From Algoriphagus iocasae (GTDB taxonomy: Bacteria; Bacteroidota; Bacteroidia; Cytophagales; Cyclobacteriaceae), in the NCBI RefSeq assembly GCF_014206875.1, contig NZ_JACIJO010000003.1, forward strand, positions 102,066-166,065: a stretch of 64,000 nucleotides of DNA. Direction: 5' to 3'. Below the pieces are notes generated by a model that had not been told where the DNA came from, did no database searches, and saw nothing but the letters and a program-made list of their open reading frames with translations. Positions 55,526 to 64,000 of this stretch are shown here, piece after piece. The position numbers and the translations under genes were made by a program. Within the stretch, counting starts at the first letter, position 1; each line of letters starts with the position of its first letter.

Positions 55526-57328
55526 ATGCTTTTGAACCCCAGATTACTAGGGTTGGGGATAGCTTTGACTATTTCTACTCCAGTTATTACTGCACAGGCT
55601 CAATCAGTTTCTAAATTATCTCTGGATTCCTTTACCAATAATAAAGGAAGCTGGAAAGAGGTAGGAAACGTTTGGGCGGATCTTTCTCCAAAAGACCATG
55701 AACTTATTGCTGAAGGAGAAGGTACTATTTTGTTTAATGCTCCCTCTAAAAAGAAACCTGGAGCAGACCTGATTTCTTCCGAAAAATTCGGAGATGTTGA
55801 CTTGAAATTGGTTTACATGATGGCCGAAGGATCTAATTCAGGACTTTACCTTCAAGGTCAATATGAAATCCAATTGCTGGACAGCTGGTTGGAAAAAAGC
55901 CCAAAAGCTGGAAGTAACGGTGGTGTATATGAGCGTTGGGATGATTCCAAGCCAGATGGACAAAAAGGTTATCAAGGCTATGCACCTAGACAAAATGTGA
56001 GCAAAGCACCTGGGATTTGGCAGACATTGGAAGTTGGTTTTCAAGCACCGAGATTTTCTGCAAATGGTGAAAAAATTCAAAATGCCAAATTCAGATACAT
56101 CCGTTTAAACGGAGTGACAATTCACGAAAACCTAGAACTTTTTGGTCCTACGAGAGGAGCACTTTCCGGTGGAGAAGTAGCCGAAGGTCCTATCAGAATC
56201 CAAGGCGATCATGGGCAGGTAGCCATTCAATCTTTGGAAGTAAAACGATTGGATTTAGCATCTCCCCAAATCAAAACTATAAATTATCAAGTCTTCCCAG
56301 GAAGATTCACTGAAATGCCTGCTTCATCTGAGCTGAAAGCTGAAAAAGAAGGAAAAATCGGATCTTTCGATGAGTTCAATACAGGCGTTACAGGGGCGGC
56401 TTTGACCAAATTCACTGGTGTTCTAAGCATCAAAGAAGCTGGAAACTTTACCTTTGACTTAGATGTACCTAGAGGACTTGGAGCAATTGCGCTAGGTGCA
56501 AATGCAACTGCAAGTGATCTCAAAGGTGGTCGAACTAGAGTTGAGAAATCTCTTTCTGCAGGGGATGTACCTTATGTGATTTGGGTTTCCAAGCCTCAGG
56601 ATTGGACTGCTCAAGGTTTCAATCTAGCAGCAAGTGCAGATGGCATGTGGCCAGTAATATTAAGTGAGCCAGCTTTGGCTTATGATAATTCGGTGGATCC
56701 TATTTGGGTGAAAACTGAAGAAACTCCTGTTTTGAGAAGCTTTGTGGAGCTTCCTAATCGTACCAAACTTTCCCATGCTGTATCTGTATCCTCAGAATTT
56801 GGTACGCACTTTACATACGACTTGGAAACAAACCAATTGATCCGAGTTTGGAGAGGTGCATTTTTAGATGCGACGCCAATGTGGCATAGTCGAGGAAACG
56901 GTGTTTCCAGACCATTGGGAGTTGTAACCGAATTAAGTTTAGATGATCCTTTGCTTTTGAATAGCTCAAATGCTCCGGCTGAAGTAGAATTGAAAAGTAC
57001 TGGCTACCAAGTATTGGGATCAGGAGATATGGAATTTAAAGCTACGACTTCAAATGGTGGAGTTTTGAAGGATCATATTCAGTTGATGTCAAATGGAAAA
57101 GGAATTGTCAGAACTCTTCAACTTTCAGGAGATGGTTCATCTTACAGAATCAAGGCGCTTCCAGGTAAATCATTGAAAAAAGTTTCTAAAACATTGTATC
57201 TCATCGAAGATACAGGAGCGTATTTAGAAGTTTTGACGGAAGATGTTACTCCAACAGTCGGATCCTCAGCGGATGGCGGAATTTATCTGCCTTTCAACTC
57301 CACTTTGAGTTATGTTGTATTATTCTAA
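55526..57328 (+). CDS. DUF1080 (3-keto-disaccharide hydrolase-like) protein
   Basis: 600 residues, signal peptide ending ITAQAQ. Residues about 30-250 are a DUF1080 jelly-roll with DVDLKLVYMMAEGSNSGLYLQGQYEIQLLDSW, GGVYERWD and the C-terminal GPIRIQGDHGQVAIQSLEVKRL. A middle PA14-like region (about 255-365, IKTINYQVFPGRFTEMPASSE) and a C-terminal unassigned domain follow. Members of this family have been shown to hydrolyse 3-keto-glycosides. It sits between the SusCD pair and an apparent dehydrogenase gene, and its stop lies 16 bp before the latter's start, which suggests joint action on an oxidised sugar. Confidence 0.8.
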   Translation: MLLNPRLLGLGIALTISTPVITAQAQSVSKLSLDSFTNNKGSWKEVGNVWADLSPKDHELIAEGEGTILFNAPSKKKPGADLISSEKFGDVDLKLVYMMAEGSNSGLYLQGQYEIQLLDSWLEKSPKAGSNGGVYERWDDSKPDGQKGYQGYAPRQNVSKAPGIWQTLEVGFQAPRFSANGEKIQNAKFRYIRLNGVTIHENLELFGPTRGALSGGEVAEGPIRIQGDHGQVAIQSLEVKRLDLASPQIKTINYQVFPGRFTEMPASSELKAEKEGKIGSFDEFNTGVTGAALTKFTGVLSIKEAGNFTFDLDVPRGLGAIALGANATASDLKGGRTRVEKSLSAGDVPYVIWVSKPQDWTAQGFNLAASADGMWPVILSEPALAYDNSVDPIWVKTEETPVLRSFVELPNRTKLSHAVSVSSEFGTHFTYDLETNQLIRVWRGAFLDATPMWHSRGNGVSRPLGVVTELSLDDPLLLNSSNAPAEVELKSTGYQVLGSGDMEFKATTSNGGVLKDHIQLMSNGKGIVRTLQLSGDGSSYRIKALPGKSLKKVSKTLYLIEDTGAYLEVLTEDVTPTVGSSADGGIYLPFNSTLSYVVLF

Positions 57329-57344
57329 ATCAGGCCAGAAGAAG

Positions 57345-59249
57345 ATGAAAAAGATGAATTTAAAAAACTGGATCCTGACTGCGATGAGTATAGCTACTAT
57401 TCAAGTCGCTTTTGCTCAGGAATCACCAAAAGAGGAAGATTATTTTAAAATTACTCGAGTACCTGCTCCGGAAGGATTACTTCTAGAAGTAGGTGGTTTG
57501 ACCATGTTGCCAAATGGTAACCTTGGAGTCTCCACAAGAAGAGGGGATGTGTTTGTAGTAGAAAATCCGACTTCCGGAAGACCCTATTTCAAGAAATTTG
57601 CATCTGGCCTTCATGAGGCTTTAGGTCTTTACTATGAAAACGGCGCTTTTTATGCCGTTCAGCGTGGTGAGCTTACCAAAATGGTAGATACCAACGGTGA
57701 TGATAAGGCAGATTTATACGAAACAGTAGCGGCTTGGCCACTTTCTTCACATTACCATGAATATAGCTTCGGTCCAAAAGTAACTCCTGATGGTGATTTT
57801 ATTGTCACTACCAATGTCGCATTTGGAGATCAAGAATGGTGGAGAGGTGAAAGTAGAGTGCCTTTCAGAGGTTGGACCTTAAAAATCCATCGTGATGGAG
57901 AAATCGAACCCTATGCAACAGGGATGAGATCTCCAGCAGGTGTTGGTGTTTTGAATGGCGAAGTTTTCTACACAGAAAACCAAGGTGATTACCAAGGTTC
58001 TGGTGGATTATGGCACTTGGAAAAAGGTGATTTCTCTGGACATCCAGCTGGTCTGAGATGGTCAGGTTTACCTAATTCTCCAATCAAAATTACTACTGAG
58101 GAATTTGACAAAGTTGTCGATCCTCAAAGAGTGAAAGATGCAAACGGAAGATATATCAAGCCAGAAAATGTGGTAGATGATAATTTTGTCACACTTTATG
58201 AGGCTAAAAAATCTCTTCCTGCTATTAAACTTCCTGCAGTTTGGTTCCCATATGGTGTTCATGGAATTTCTACTTCTGAGCCTATCGTGATCCCTGATGG
58301 TGTTTTTGGTCCTTTCGAAGGCCAGCTTTTAGTAGGTGACCAAGGTCAAAGTAAGATCATGCGTGTGGTTCTTGAGAAAGTGAACGGTGAATACCAAGGC
58401 GCCTCCATTGATTTCAGAAATGGTTTCCAATCTGGAGTTCTTAGAATAGTGTTTGCAGATGATCAGTCTCTTTTCGTAGGTGAAACCAATAGAGGTTGGG
58501 GTTCTGCAGGTGATGCAAATGAAGGCTTACAGAGATTGGTTTGGAACCGCGAATTGCCTTTCGAAATGAGAACCGTGAAAGCCAAAGTAGATGGTTTTGA
58601 AATCGAATTTACGAAGCCAATCGATAAAGAGTCAGCGGAAGATTTGAGTTCTTATGCGGTAAGTAGCTACACTTATAAATACCACCCAGTTTATGGAAGT
58701 CCTCCAGTAAGAAACATGGACCATGAGATTTTGGGAGTTGAGGTTTCTGAAGATGGCATGAAAGTGAGAATTGCTGTGAAGGATTTGAAGCAGTATCATG
58801 TGCATAAAATCAGCCTTCCTGGTGTTAGAGAGGCTAACCAATCTCATGAGTTGATCCACCCAGATGCTTATTATACATTGAATAATATCCCAACAGGCAC
58901 CAAAATGTTGATCAAACCTAAGCCAGTTCCTGTGGTAGAGGTAAAGGAAGAACCTAAAAAAGTAGCGGCTTCATCCACTCCATCTACTGGAATCCCTTCT
59001 GAAGCGGAGATCAAAACCTTATTGGCAAAAAACACTTGTACAGCTTGTCATGCGCCAAACAAAAAAGTAGTAGGTCCTGGATTCAATGAGGTGGCTAAGC
59101 GTGGTTATTCTCCAGAAAAAATTGTGGATTTAATCTATAATCCAAAACCTGAAAACTGGCCTGGATATGCCACTCCAATGGCTCCAATGCCTCAGGTTAA
59201 AAGAGAGGACGCATTGAAAATTGCACGATGGATTAATTCCCTGAAATAA
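57345..59249 (+). CDS. Beta-propeller dehydrogenase fused to cytochrome c
   Basis: About 635 residues from the ATG at 57345; an ATG at 57312 overlaps the previous gene and would put extra residues before the signal peptide (ending QVAFAQ). Residues about 25-480 form a propeller of the sorbosone/glucose dehydrogenase (PVC-type dehydrogenase) kind: GGLTMLPNGNLGVSTRRGDVFVV, ATGMRSPAGVGVLNGEVFYTENQGDYQGSGG, LLVGDQGQSKIMRV. After a low-complexity linker rich in Pro, Val and Lys comes a class I cytochrome c with CxxCH (NTCTACHAP) and a distal Met in YATPMAPMPQV. It probably oxidises a sugar or sugar alcohol and passes electrons to a respiratory partner. Confidence 0.82.
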   Translation: MKKMNLKNWILTAMSIATIQVAFAQESPKEEDYFKITRVPAPEGLLLEVGGLTMLPNGNLGVSTRRGDVFVVENPTSGRPYFKKFASGLHEALGLYYENGAFYAVQRGELTKMVDTNGDDKADLYETVAAWPLSSHYHEYSFGPKVTPDGDFIVTTNVAFGDQEWWRGESRVPFRGWTLKIHRDGEIEPYATGMRSPAGVGVLNGEVFYTENQGDYQGSGGLWHLEKGDFSGHPAGLRWSGLPNSPIKITTEEFDKVVDPQRVKDANGRYIKPENVVDDNFVTLYEAKKSLPAIKLPAVWFPYGVHGISTSEPIVIPDGVFGPFEGQLLVGDQGQSKIMRVVLEKVNGEYQGASIDFRNGFQSGVLRIVFADDQSLFVGETNRGWGSAGDANEGLQRLVWNRELPFEMRTVKAKVDGFEIEFTKPIDKESAEDLSSYAVSSYTYKYHPVYGSPPVRNMDHEILGVEVSEDGMKVRIAVKDLKQYHVHKISLPGVREANQSHELIHPDAYYTLNNIPTGTKMLIKPKPVPVVEVKEEPKKVAASSTPSTGIPSEAEIKTLLAKNTCTACHAPNKKVVGPGFNEVAKRGYSPEKIVDLIYNPKPENWPGYATPMAPMPQVKREDALKIARWINSLK

Positions 59250-59280
59250 TAAATGACAGATATAAATGAGTTTTAATTCA

Positions 59281-59312
59281 AAAAACCGGAGCCTTTCAGG
59301 CTTCGGTTTTTT
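59281..59312 (+). terminator. Terminator of the DUF1080-cytochrome operon
   Basis: aaaaccggagcct pairs with aggcttcggtttt through a TTC loop (one G-T wobble) and is followed by TTTATTTG. The arms are 59281-59293 and 59297-59309. Confidence 0.85.
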
Positions 59313-59463
59313 ATTTGTATCAATTTTTGAGGAGAAACACTTGTTGTTTTTCCATTCTGAGTTTTCCAATTTCAAATGCTAAGGCTTTCAGGACTAATGC
59401 CTTTTAAATATCTTGGTAAACCTAAAGTTTATATTCTTTCATTCATTTTTAATCAAAACCCAT

Positions 59464-61128
59464 ATGCCTACCCGTTTACTATTTCTTCTCGCATTCCTAC
59501 TTTTTTACTGCTCACCAAAACCTGAAGAAAACATTGAATCGAATGTTTTTAGTGCAGATGTGATTATTTATGGAGGAACTTCAGCTGCAATAACAGCCGC
59601 TGTTCAGGTGAAAAAAATGGGGAAATCTATCATCATTGTTTCTCCTGATCAGCATTTGGGAGGGCTTTCCTCTGGCGGTTTGGGGTATACTGATACTGGA
59701 GATAAATCCGTGATTGGAGGTCTTGCAAGAGAGTTTTATGGAAGAGTTTATGCGCATTATCAACAAGATTCGGCTTGGAAGTGGCAAAAGCGCGAAGAGT
59801 ATGGCAACAAAGGGCAAGGTACTCCAGCGATAGACGGAAATGCTAGAACGATGTGGATTTTTGAACCGCATGTGGCGGAGCAGGTTTTTGAAGATTTTGT
59901 TTCAGAAAATAAGCTGGAAATCTGGAGAGATGAATGGCTGGATAGATCAAAAGGAGTCACTTTGTCCGAAGGAAAAATCACTAAGATTTCAACTCTTTCT
60001 GGAAAAACCTTCGAAGGAAAAGTGTTTATCGATGCTACTTACGAAGGAGACTTAATGGCTGCAGCCGGAGTTTCTTACCATATTGGAAGAGAATCAAACG
60101 AAACTTACGGCGAAAAATGGAATGGAGTCCAAGTGGGTGTTTACCAACATAGACATTACTTTCAGGACTCTATTAGTGCTTATGAAATCCCAAATGATCC
60201 ATCAAGCGGTCTTTTACCAGAAATTTCAGATCAGCCTCCCGGAATCAATGGCGAGGGAGATTCCAGACTTCAAGCTTACAATTACAGATTATGCATGAGT
60301 AGACATCCTGATAATCGGGTTCCTTTTGCGAAACCTGAAGGATATGATCCTCATCGATATGAACTTTTGGCGAGGGTATATGAAGCAGGTTGGGATGAGA
60401 CTTTCGATAAGTTTGATCCGATTCCAAATTTGAAAACAGATACCAATAATCATGGCCCTTTTAGTACTGATTACATTGGTAAGAATTATAATTATCCAGA
60501 AGCCAGCTATGAGGAGAGAAACGCGATGCTCGAGGAGCATAAAAATTATCAGCAGGGATTATTATACTTTATGGCAAATGATCCTCGGGTTCCTCAAAAA
60601 GTCAGAGATGAAATGGCTCAATGGGGATTGGCAAAGGATGAATTTCAGGATACTGGAAATTGGCCACATCAGATTTATGTGAGAGAAGCGCGAAGAATGA
60701 TCGGTGATTATGTAATGACTGAGCACGAAGTTTTAGGAGATAGGGAAGTGCCTCAGCCTATTGGAATGGGTTCCTATTCTTTAGATTCACACAATGTGCA
60801 GCGTTTCATCACGCCGGGAGGGAATGTTCAAAATGAAGGAGATATAGGCGTACATCCTAAACAACCTTATAGCATTTCCTTAGGAACAATTCTTCCTAAA
60901 AAATCAGAATGTAGCAATTTGCTGGTTCCGGTTTGTGTCTCCAGTTCCCACACTGCCTTTGGTTCAATCAGGATGGAACCGGTTTTCATGATTTTAGGTC
61001 AATCTGCAGCTGCAGCTGCATCTCTTGCAATCGACGGAAATCAAGCTGTTCAGGATGTAAATTATGATCAGCTGAGAGAAGTCTTATTGAATGAGAAGCA
61101 GGTGATGGAGCTGGCTGGAAGACTATGA
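59464..61128 (+). CDS. FAD-dependent oxidoreductase lipoprotein
   Basis: About 554 residues. I start it at the ATG at 59464, where MPTRLLFLLAFLLFYC is a clear lipoprotein signal; a TTG at 59413 would only add residues in front. The FAD-binding fold starts at ADVIIYGGTSAAITAAVQVKKMGKSIIIV, with the sequence GGTSAA in the dinucleotide-binding loop, followed by HLGGLSSGGLGYTD and the flavin-binding YVTEHEVLGDRE-like and NLLVPVCVSSSHTAFGSIRMEP elements of the FAD-dependent oxidoreductase family common in PULs. It may oxidise sugars or steroids. It is a separate transcription unit but belongs to the same locus. Confidence 0.85.
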   Translation: MPTRLLFLLAFLLFYCSPKPEENIESNVFSADVIIYGGTSAAITAAVQVKKMGKSIIIVSPDQHLGGLSSGGLGYTDTGDKSVIGGLAREFYGRVYAHYQQDSAWKWQKREEYGNKGQGTPAIDGNARTMWIFEPHVAEQVFEDFVSENKLEIWRDEWLDRSKGVTLSEGKITKISTLSGKTFEGKVFIDATYEGDLMAAAGVSYHIGRESNETYGEKWNGVQVGVYQHRHYFQDSISAYEIPNDPSSGLLPEISDQPPGINGEGDSRLQAYNYRLCMSRHPDNRVPFAKPEGYDPHRYELLARVYEAGWDETFDKFDPIPNLKTDTNNHGPFSTDYIGKNYNYPEASYEERNAMLEEHKNYQQGLLYFMANDPRVPQKVRDEMAQWGLAKDEFQDTGNWPHQIYVREARRMIGDYVMTEHEVLGDREVPQPIGMGSYSLDSHNVQRFITPGGNVQNEGDIGVHPKQPYSISLGTILPKKSECSNLLVPVCVSSSHTAFGSIRMEPVFMILGQSAAAAASLAIDGNQAVQDVNYDQLREVLLNEKQVMELAGRL

Positions 61129-61131
61129 TTA

Positions 61132-61719
61132 TCAGTCTCTCGGAGGAGTGATCATGATGTGTGCCCGATGCGTACCTGGATCCATAATCCAAGGCATTCC
61201 TGGAGCGCTAGGCTTTAATGGTAATCCAGTTGATTCTGAAGTTGCCCAAGGTAGATAAACCACATATCTCAAATAAGGATCTGTTACTTCCCCTGTTGAG
61301 GGATTGTAATTCTCCTGCTCAGCTGTCAAAACAAACAGTGTAGCACCTTCTTTTGGCATTTTAAGCTTTCCGCTTTTTGCTTCTGCTTCTCTGGTGTCAA
61401 AAATTTCCTGAAATGATTTTCCTTCTTTCTTTAATTCCCTTCCTCTTATCATAAAGGGTTCCAGGTCATTTTGGTAGGCAGCGACACTAAATCCAGGCGA
61501 ATTTGGATCATCTGCAATACAGACCATTTCGTTTTTTCCTTGTCTGAGAACCATGAATTCTCCGTTTTCTCCATAGCCATACACCATTGCATCCGCTCTT
61601 TTTTCCTCAGGTGCTGCCATGACAGCGGTTTTTATCTGGATATCTTTGGATGCGACAGTTTGAGAAAATGCAATTCCTGAAAACAGGAGCATACTAAAAG
61701 TCAAAATCGTATTTTTCAT
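61132..61719 (-). CDS. Secreted hypothetical protein
   Basis: 195 residues with a signal peptide ending SGIAFSQ. The body (KIAVMAAPEEKRADAMVYGY-like, GKNEMVCIADDPNSPGFSVAAYQNDLEPFMIRGRELK) includes one Cys and many Gly and Pro, and ends PGMPWIMDPGTHRAHIMITPP. I recognise no named family. It lies 3 bp past the convergent FAD oxidoreductase stop and forms a single gene. Confidence 0.6.
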   Translation of the reverse strand: MKNTILTFSMLLFSGIAFSQTVASKDIQIKTAVMAAPEEKRADAMVYGYGENGEFMVLRQGKNEMVCIADDPNSPGFSVAAYQNDLEPFMIRGRELKKEGKSFQEIFDTREAEAKSGKLKMPKEGATLFVLTAEQENYNPSTGEVTDPYLRYVVYLPWATSESTGLPLKPSAPGMPWIMDPGTHRAHIMITPPRD

Positions 61720-61799
61720 AAATCAGTTAATTGGGTTGATTCAATTTACCATAAATTTCCCAGAATCTTCTGATTTTGAATTTGGCTTCCAGACAATGC

Positions 61800-62171
61800 T
61801 TAAATCAGCTCGTTTTTTTGGTATACATCAATCCCCCTTGCTATCATTTGCTTGATCTCGGTTGACATGGCTTCATTTAGTTTTTTGAAATGAAAGCAGC
61901 TTTTGCCTTTGAGACATTTTCTTAATTCAGGTGAAATGAATTCAAATTCTTCAGGATGGGTGTAAATCGGGAAAAAATATAATCTGGAATCTTTTGGTTT
62001 GGGAACCACAGACCCAAAATAGAAACCATCAACTTTTTGCTTCCCTTGCATGGCTGGAATACCACCAGCCACTTCAAAAACCTGTGGATTATCTTTCTTT
62101 ACAACTAATGGGGGAACATGTGATCTTAGTGAATCAATTAAAAACTGTCTGATTTCTTCCACATTTTCCAT
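61800..62171 (-). CDS. DUF1801-like small protein
   Basis: About 123 residues from the ATG at 62171 (MENVEEIRQFLIDSLRSHVPPL); a longer frame to 62210 would overlap the preceding gene. It has the pattern KVDGFYFGSVVPKPKDSRLYFFPIYTHP, followed by RKCLKGKSCFHFKKLNEAMSTEIKQMIARGIDVY, as in DUF1801/YdhG-like proteins that resemble the SIGNAL-independent frataxin-like/ YdeI fold. Function unknown. It follows the nitrilase-fold gene by 20 bp on the same strand, so the two may be co-transcribed. Confidence 0.6.
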   Translation of the reverse strand: MENVEEIRQFLIDSLRSHVPPLVVKKDNPQVFEVAGGIPAMQGKQKVDGFYFGSVVPKPKDSRLYFFPIYTHPEEFEFISPELRKCLKGKSCFHFKKLNEAMSTEIKQMIARGIDVYQKNELI

Positions 62172-62191
62172 CTGATTGTGATGTTTTAGGA

Positions 62192-63319
62192 TTAGTAATT
62201 TACAGACCAAATCCCTGCCTTTTCCGCAGTGGTAGGTGAAAGCACCGAGTCTTTGTAAACAATCATTGGTTGACCTTCTCCCTCATATTCCCAAAATTTT
62301 CCTTTCAGGAATACATTGAATTGAAGCGTAACGCCTGAATCAAGCTCAGAGAGAAAATAGTTTTTCCAAACTTCTTTTAAAGTCAGGTCTTTCAATTCCT
62401 GCTCTTTTTCAGGAGCTACAAATGGTTTTCTGCTACTGCTCACCCAACTGGAATCCATGCTGTTGTTTCCAAGCTGAAATGAAGGCACCAAAAGTAATTC
62501 AGAAGTACTAGGGACCTTTTGAGTATAGAGTTCAGCATACCAGCTGTCCTCACCCAATAGGATAGAACTGCTGGCAAATGGTAACTGGAAACCCGTGATG
62601 TTTTTGTTTTCTGGCTCTTTCAAAAATGTCAAATCATCGGAATTGGGGTAGATCTCCAAAATTGAGTTTCCGATTATTTTTCCATCTGGACCAAAAATGT
62701 AGGAAGCGTTATATAGGTCTTTTCTTGACTCTATGAATAATTCCCCTTCCGATACGTAGGGCCCTGGAAGTACAATAGATCCTGCGACGATGTATGTTTG
62801 GAATTCTTTTGCGAGTTCACTGAAAGTGCTGAAATAAACCGAAGCCATTTGTTTAGCTTTCATTCGTAGAATGGCCGATGCAGCTATGTTTTCTTCATTT
62901 CCGGTTTTGATATAGCCTAAAAAATAATCGAAAATATTGCTGAAAATCAGTGTTTTAAATGCGTTGTTTATGGTTTTTTCATCAGCGATCACATGTTTTT
63001 CTCCAACCACCACTAGCCATGTCCCGATATACTGAGGAAATACTACTAGGGTGTTTTTTCTAATAAATCCTTGGGAATTTGCCTCGGCGAGGTATAGGCG
63101 TAATTTTTCTTGATAAAGAGCCGGGTCAAAGTAATCTGAAACCAGCATGTAAGGCTGTATACCAATTACATTGCGATCAAGGGAATCTGGAGAGTTTACT
63201 TCCTCTGTAACCGAAAGAAAGGTCTGAGTCTCTGGTAATGGAGTGTTTCTGCCAGAGTATGACCAAATTAACCAAACGAAAACAGTGAAAATGAGGAAAC
63301 TTATAAATCTTTTTAACAT
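62192..63319 (-). CDS. Membrane-anchored nitrilase-fold pseudoenzyme
   Basis: 375 residues. An N-terminal helix (about 5-22) anchors it to the membrane. The rest reads as a carbon-nitrogen hydrolase fold: TLVVFPQYIGTW, NASYIFGPDGKIIGNSIL, SSILLGEDSWYAEL. Compared with the active AguB in this same window, the catalytic Glu is Gln96, the Lys is Leu221 and the nucleophile Cys is Gly256, so it should not be catalytic in the usual way. The frame is intact, and the flanking motifs are conserved, so it is not simply a decaying gene. It may bind a ligand or partner. It could be related to apolipoprotein N-acyltransferase, but it lacks that protein's membrane helices. Confidence 0.65.
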   Translation of the reverse strand: MLKRFISFLIFTVFVWLIWSYSGRNTPLPETQTFLSVTEEVNSPDSLDRNVIGIQPYMLVSDYFDPALYQEKLRLYLAEANSQGFIRKNTLVVFPQYIGTWLVVVGEKHVIADEKTINNAFKTLIFSNIFDYFLGYIKTGNEENIAASAILRMKAKQMASVYFSTFSELAKEFQTYIVAGSIVLPGPYVSEGELFIESRKDLYNASYIFGPDGKIIGNSILEIYPNSDDLTFLKEPENKNITGFQLPFASSSILLGEDSWYAELYTQKVPSTSELLLVPSFQLGNNSMDSSWVSSSRKPFVAPEKEQELKDLTLKEVWKNYFLSELDSGVTLQFNVFLKGKFWEYEGEGQPMIVYKDSVLSPTTAEKAGIWSVNY

Positions 63320-63409
63320 TCAGATCGATCTAAATCGAAGTGAAAAAACAGCTTTTCTACTTCGAATAAATGAAAAACGCCAAACCAAACGCCAAATTAA
63401 TTAAAAGCT

Positions 63410-64000
63410 TCAATTATCGAATTCAAAACCAAATCTCTCTCCTTTTTTTAGCATAATTGTGGTCTCAGAATCATTGTAAAATATGGTCAAGGTTTGAGAT
63501 TCTCCGGGTAGAATGGAAAGGAAACTCAATTGCCCATTTTCCCATTTCATATCGATCTCGTGATTTCCTCTGGCTTTAATTCCTTTGACTTCCCCATTTT
63601 TCCAAGCTTTCGGCAAAGCAGGAAGTAGCCGGAGAATTCCTGGTTCGTGGGATTGAATTAGCATTTCTGCCACTCCGGCTGTATATCCGAAATTTCCGTC
63701 AATTTGAAATGGTGGATGTCCATCAAACAAATTTGGATAGAGTGAATTGGTGATCAATTTTTGGATGTGCTCATGTGCCATTTCACCATCTAATAGCCTA
63801 GCGGAAAAGTTGATTAACCATGCTCTAGACCATCCTGTACCCGCACCACCATTGGCTAGGCGAAACTCAAGTGTTTTTCTAACAGCCGCAAAAGCTTCTG
63901 GCGTTTCACTGGTAGTGATTGCATTTCCAGGGTGAAACGCATAAAGATGAGACATGTGTCTATGGCCCTTTTCGGTTTCCTCATAAGGTTTGTCCCACTC
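63410..64000 (-). CDS. GH95 glycoside hydrolase (alpha-L-fucosidase), C-terminal part, runs off the window
   Basis: The frame stays open to the last base of the window, so the gene starts beyond it. The visible 197 residues carry the conserved C-terminal half of GH95: HRHMSHLYAFHPGNAI, WSRAWLINFSARLLDGE, NLFDGHPPFQIDGNFGYTAGVAEMLIQS (the Asp in QIDGN is a catalytic residue in GH95 fucosidases) and a C-terminal beta domain. GH95 enzymes release alpha-1,2-linked L-fucose or galactose. Its presence next to the SusCD locus suggests that host or plant fucosylated glycans are the substrate. Confidence 0.88.
   Translation of the reverse strand, partial: EWDKPYEETEKGHRHMSHLYAFHPGNAITTSETPEAFAAVRKTLEFRLANGGAGTGWSRAWLINFSARLLDGEMAHEHIQKLITNSLYPNLFDGHPPFQIDGNFGYTAGVAEMLIQSHEPGILRLLPALPKAWKNGEVKGIKARGNHEIDMKWENGQLSFLSILPGESQTLTIFYNDSETTIMLKKGERFGFEFDN

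Overview
The window comes from an AT-rich member of the Bacteroidota, most likely a Cytophagales bacterium of the Algoriphagus/Cyclobacteriaceae type. This is inferred from gene content, not from a database match. The grounds are three SusC/SusD outer-membrane pairs, a FecI/FecR sigma/anti-sigma pair feeding one of them, GSCFA, DUF1835, DUF4221 and DM13 family proteins, many lipoproteins, and promoters of the Bacteroidota form TTTG-N19/20-TAnnTTTG with few Shine-Dalgarno sequences.

Layout. 1-960: a 21-bp/105-bp higher-order repeat, then a ribbon-helix-helix antitoxin and a MazF/PemK toxin. 960-3440: REP-like palindromes, a promoter and the agmatine-to-putrescine operon aguBA with its terminator. 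3635-6692 (minus): a three-gene ABC export system (adaptor, permease, ATPase). 6846-15500: an esterase-like lipoprotein, priA, a YyaL/SSP411-type protein, a GSCFA protein, an ECF sigma factor overlapping a membrane protein, and a DUF1835 protein. 16357-21056: first SusC/SusD operon with promoter and terminator. 21072-24962 (minus): VOC protein, S9 peptidase, PBP4-type carboxypeptidase. 25046-29564 (minus): second SusC/SusD operon. 30023-32230 (minus): membrane pyrophosphatase. 32449-39378: a GAF protein, a very large phosphoesterase/outer-membrane-barrel fusion and a beta-propeller lipoprotein. 39436-42870: an HD-PycTM (DUF5706) fusion and a two-component system. 42937-45393 (minus): a tightly overlapped operon of two DM13 lipoproteins, an outer-membrane protein and a Crp/Fnr regulator. 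45514-47967: two small conserved proteins, tRNA-Pro(GGG), a 52-residue double-glycine Cys-containing peptide and a DUF4221 lipoprotein. 48357-61128: FecI, FecR, an STN-bearing SusC, SusD, a DUF1080 hydrolase, a propeller/cytochrome c dehydrogenase and an FAD oxidoreductase, which together look like an oxidative glycoside-utilisation locus. 61132-64000 (minus): two hypothetical proteins, a nitrilase-fold protein lacking all three catalytic residues, and the C-terminal part of a GH95 fucosidase running off the edge.

The observations I rate highest are the HD-PycTM fusion with an in-phase A AAA AAG slippery heptamer exactly between its two halves, the double-DM13/Crp operon, the remnant or non-canonical double-glycine peptide precursor upstream of DUF4221, the nitrilase pseudoenzyme, and the phosphoesterase-kinase-like-barrel fusion. 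All functional statements rest on reading motifs by eye; no search was run.
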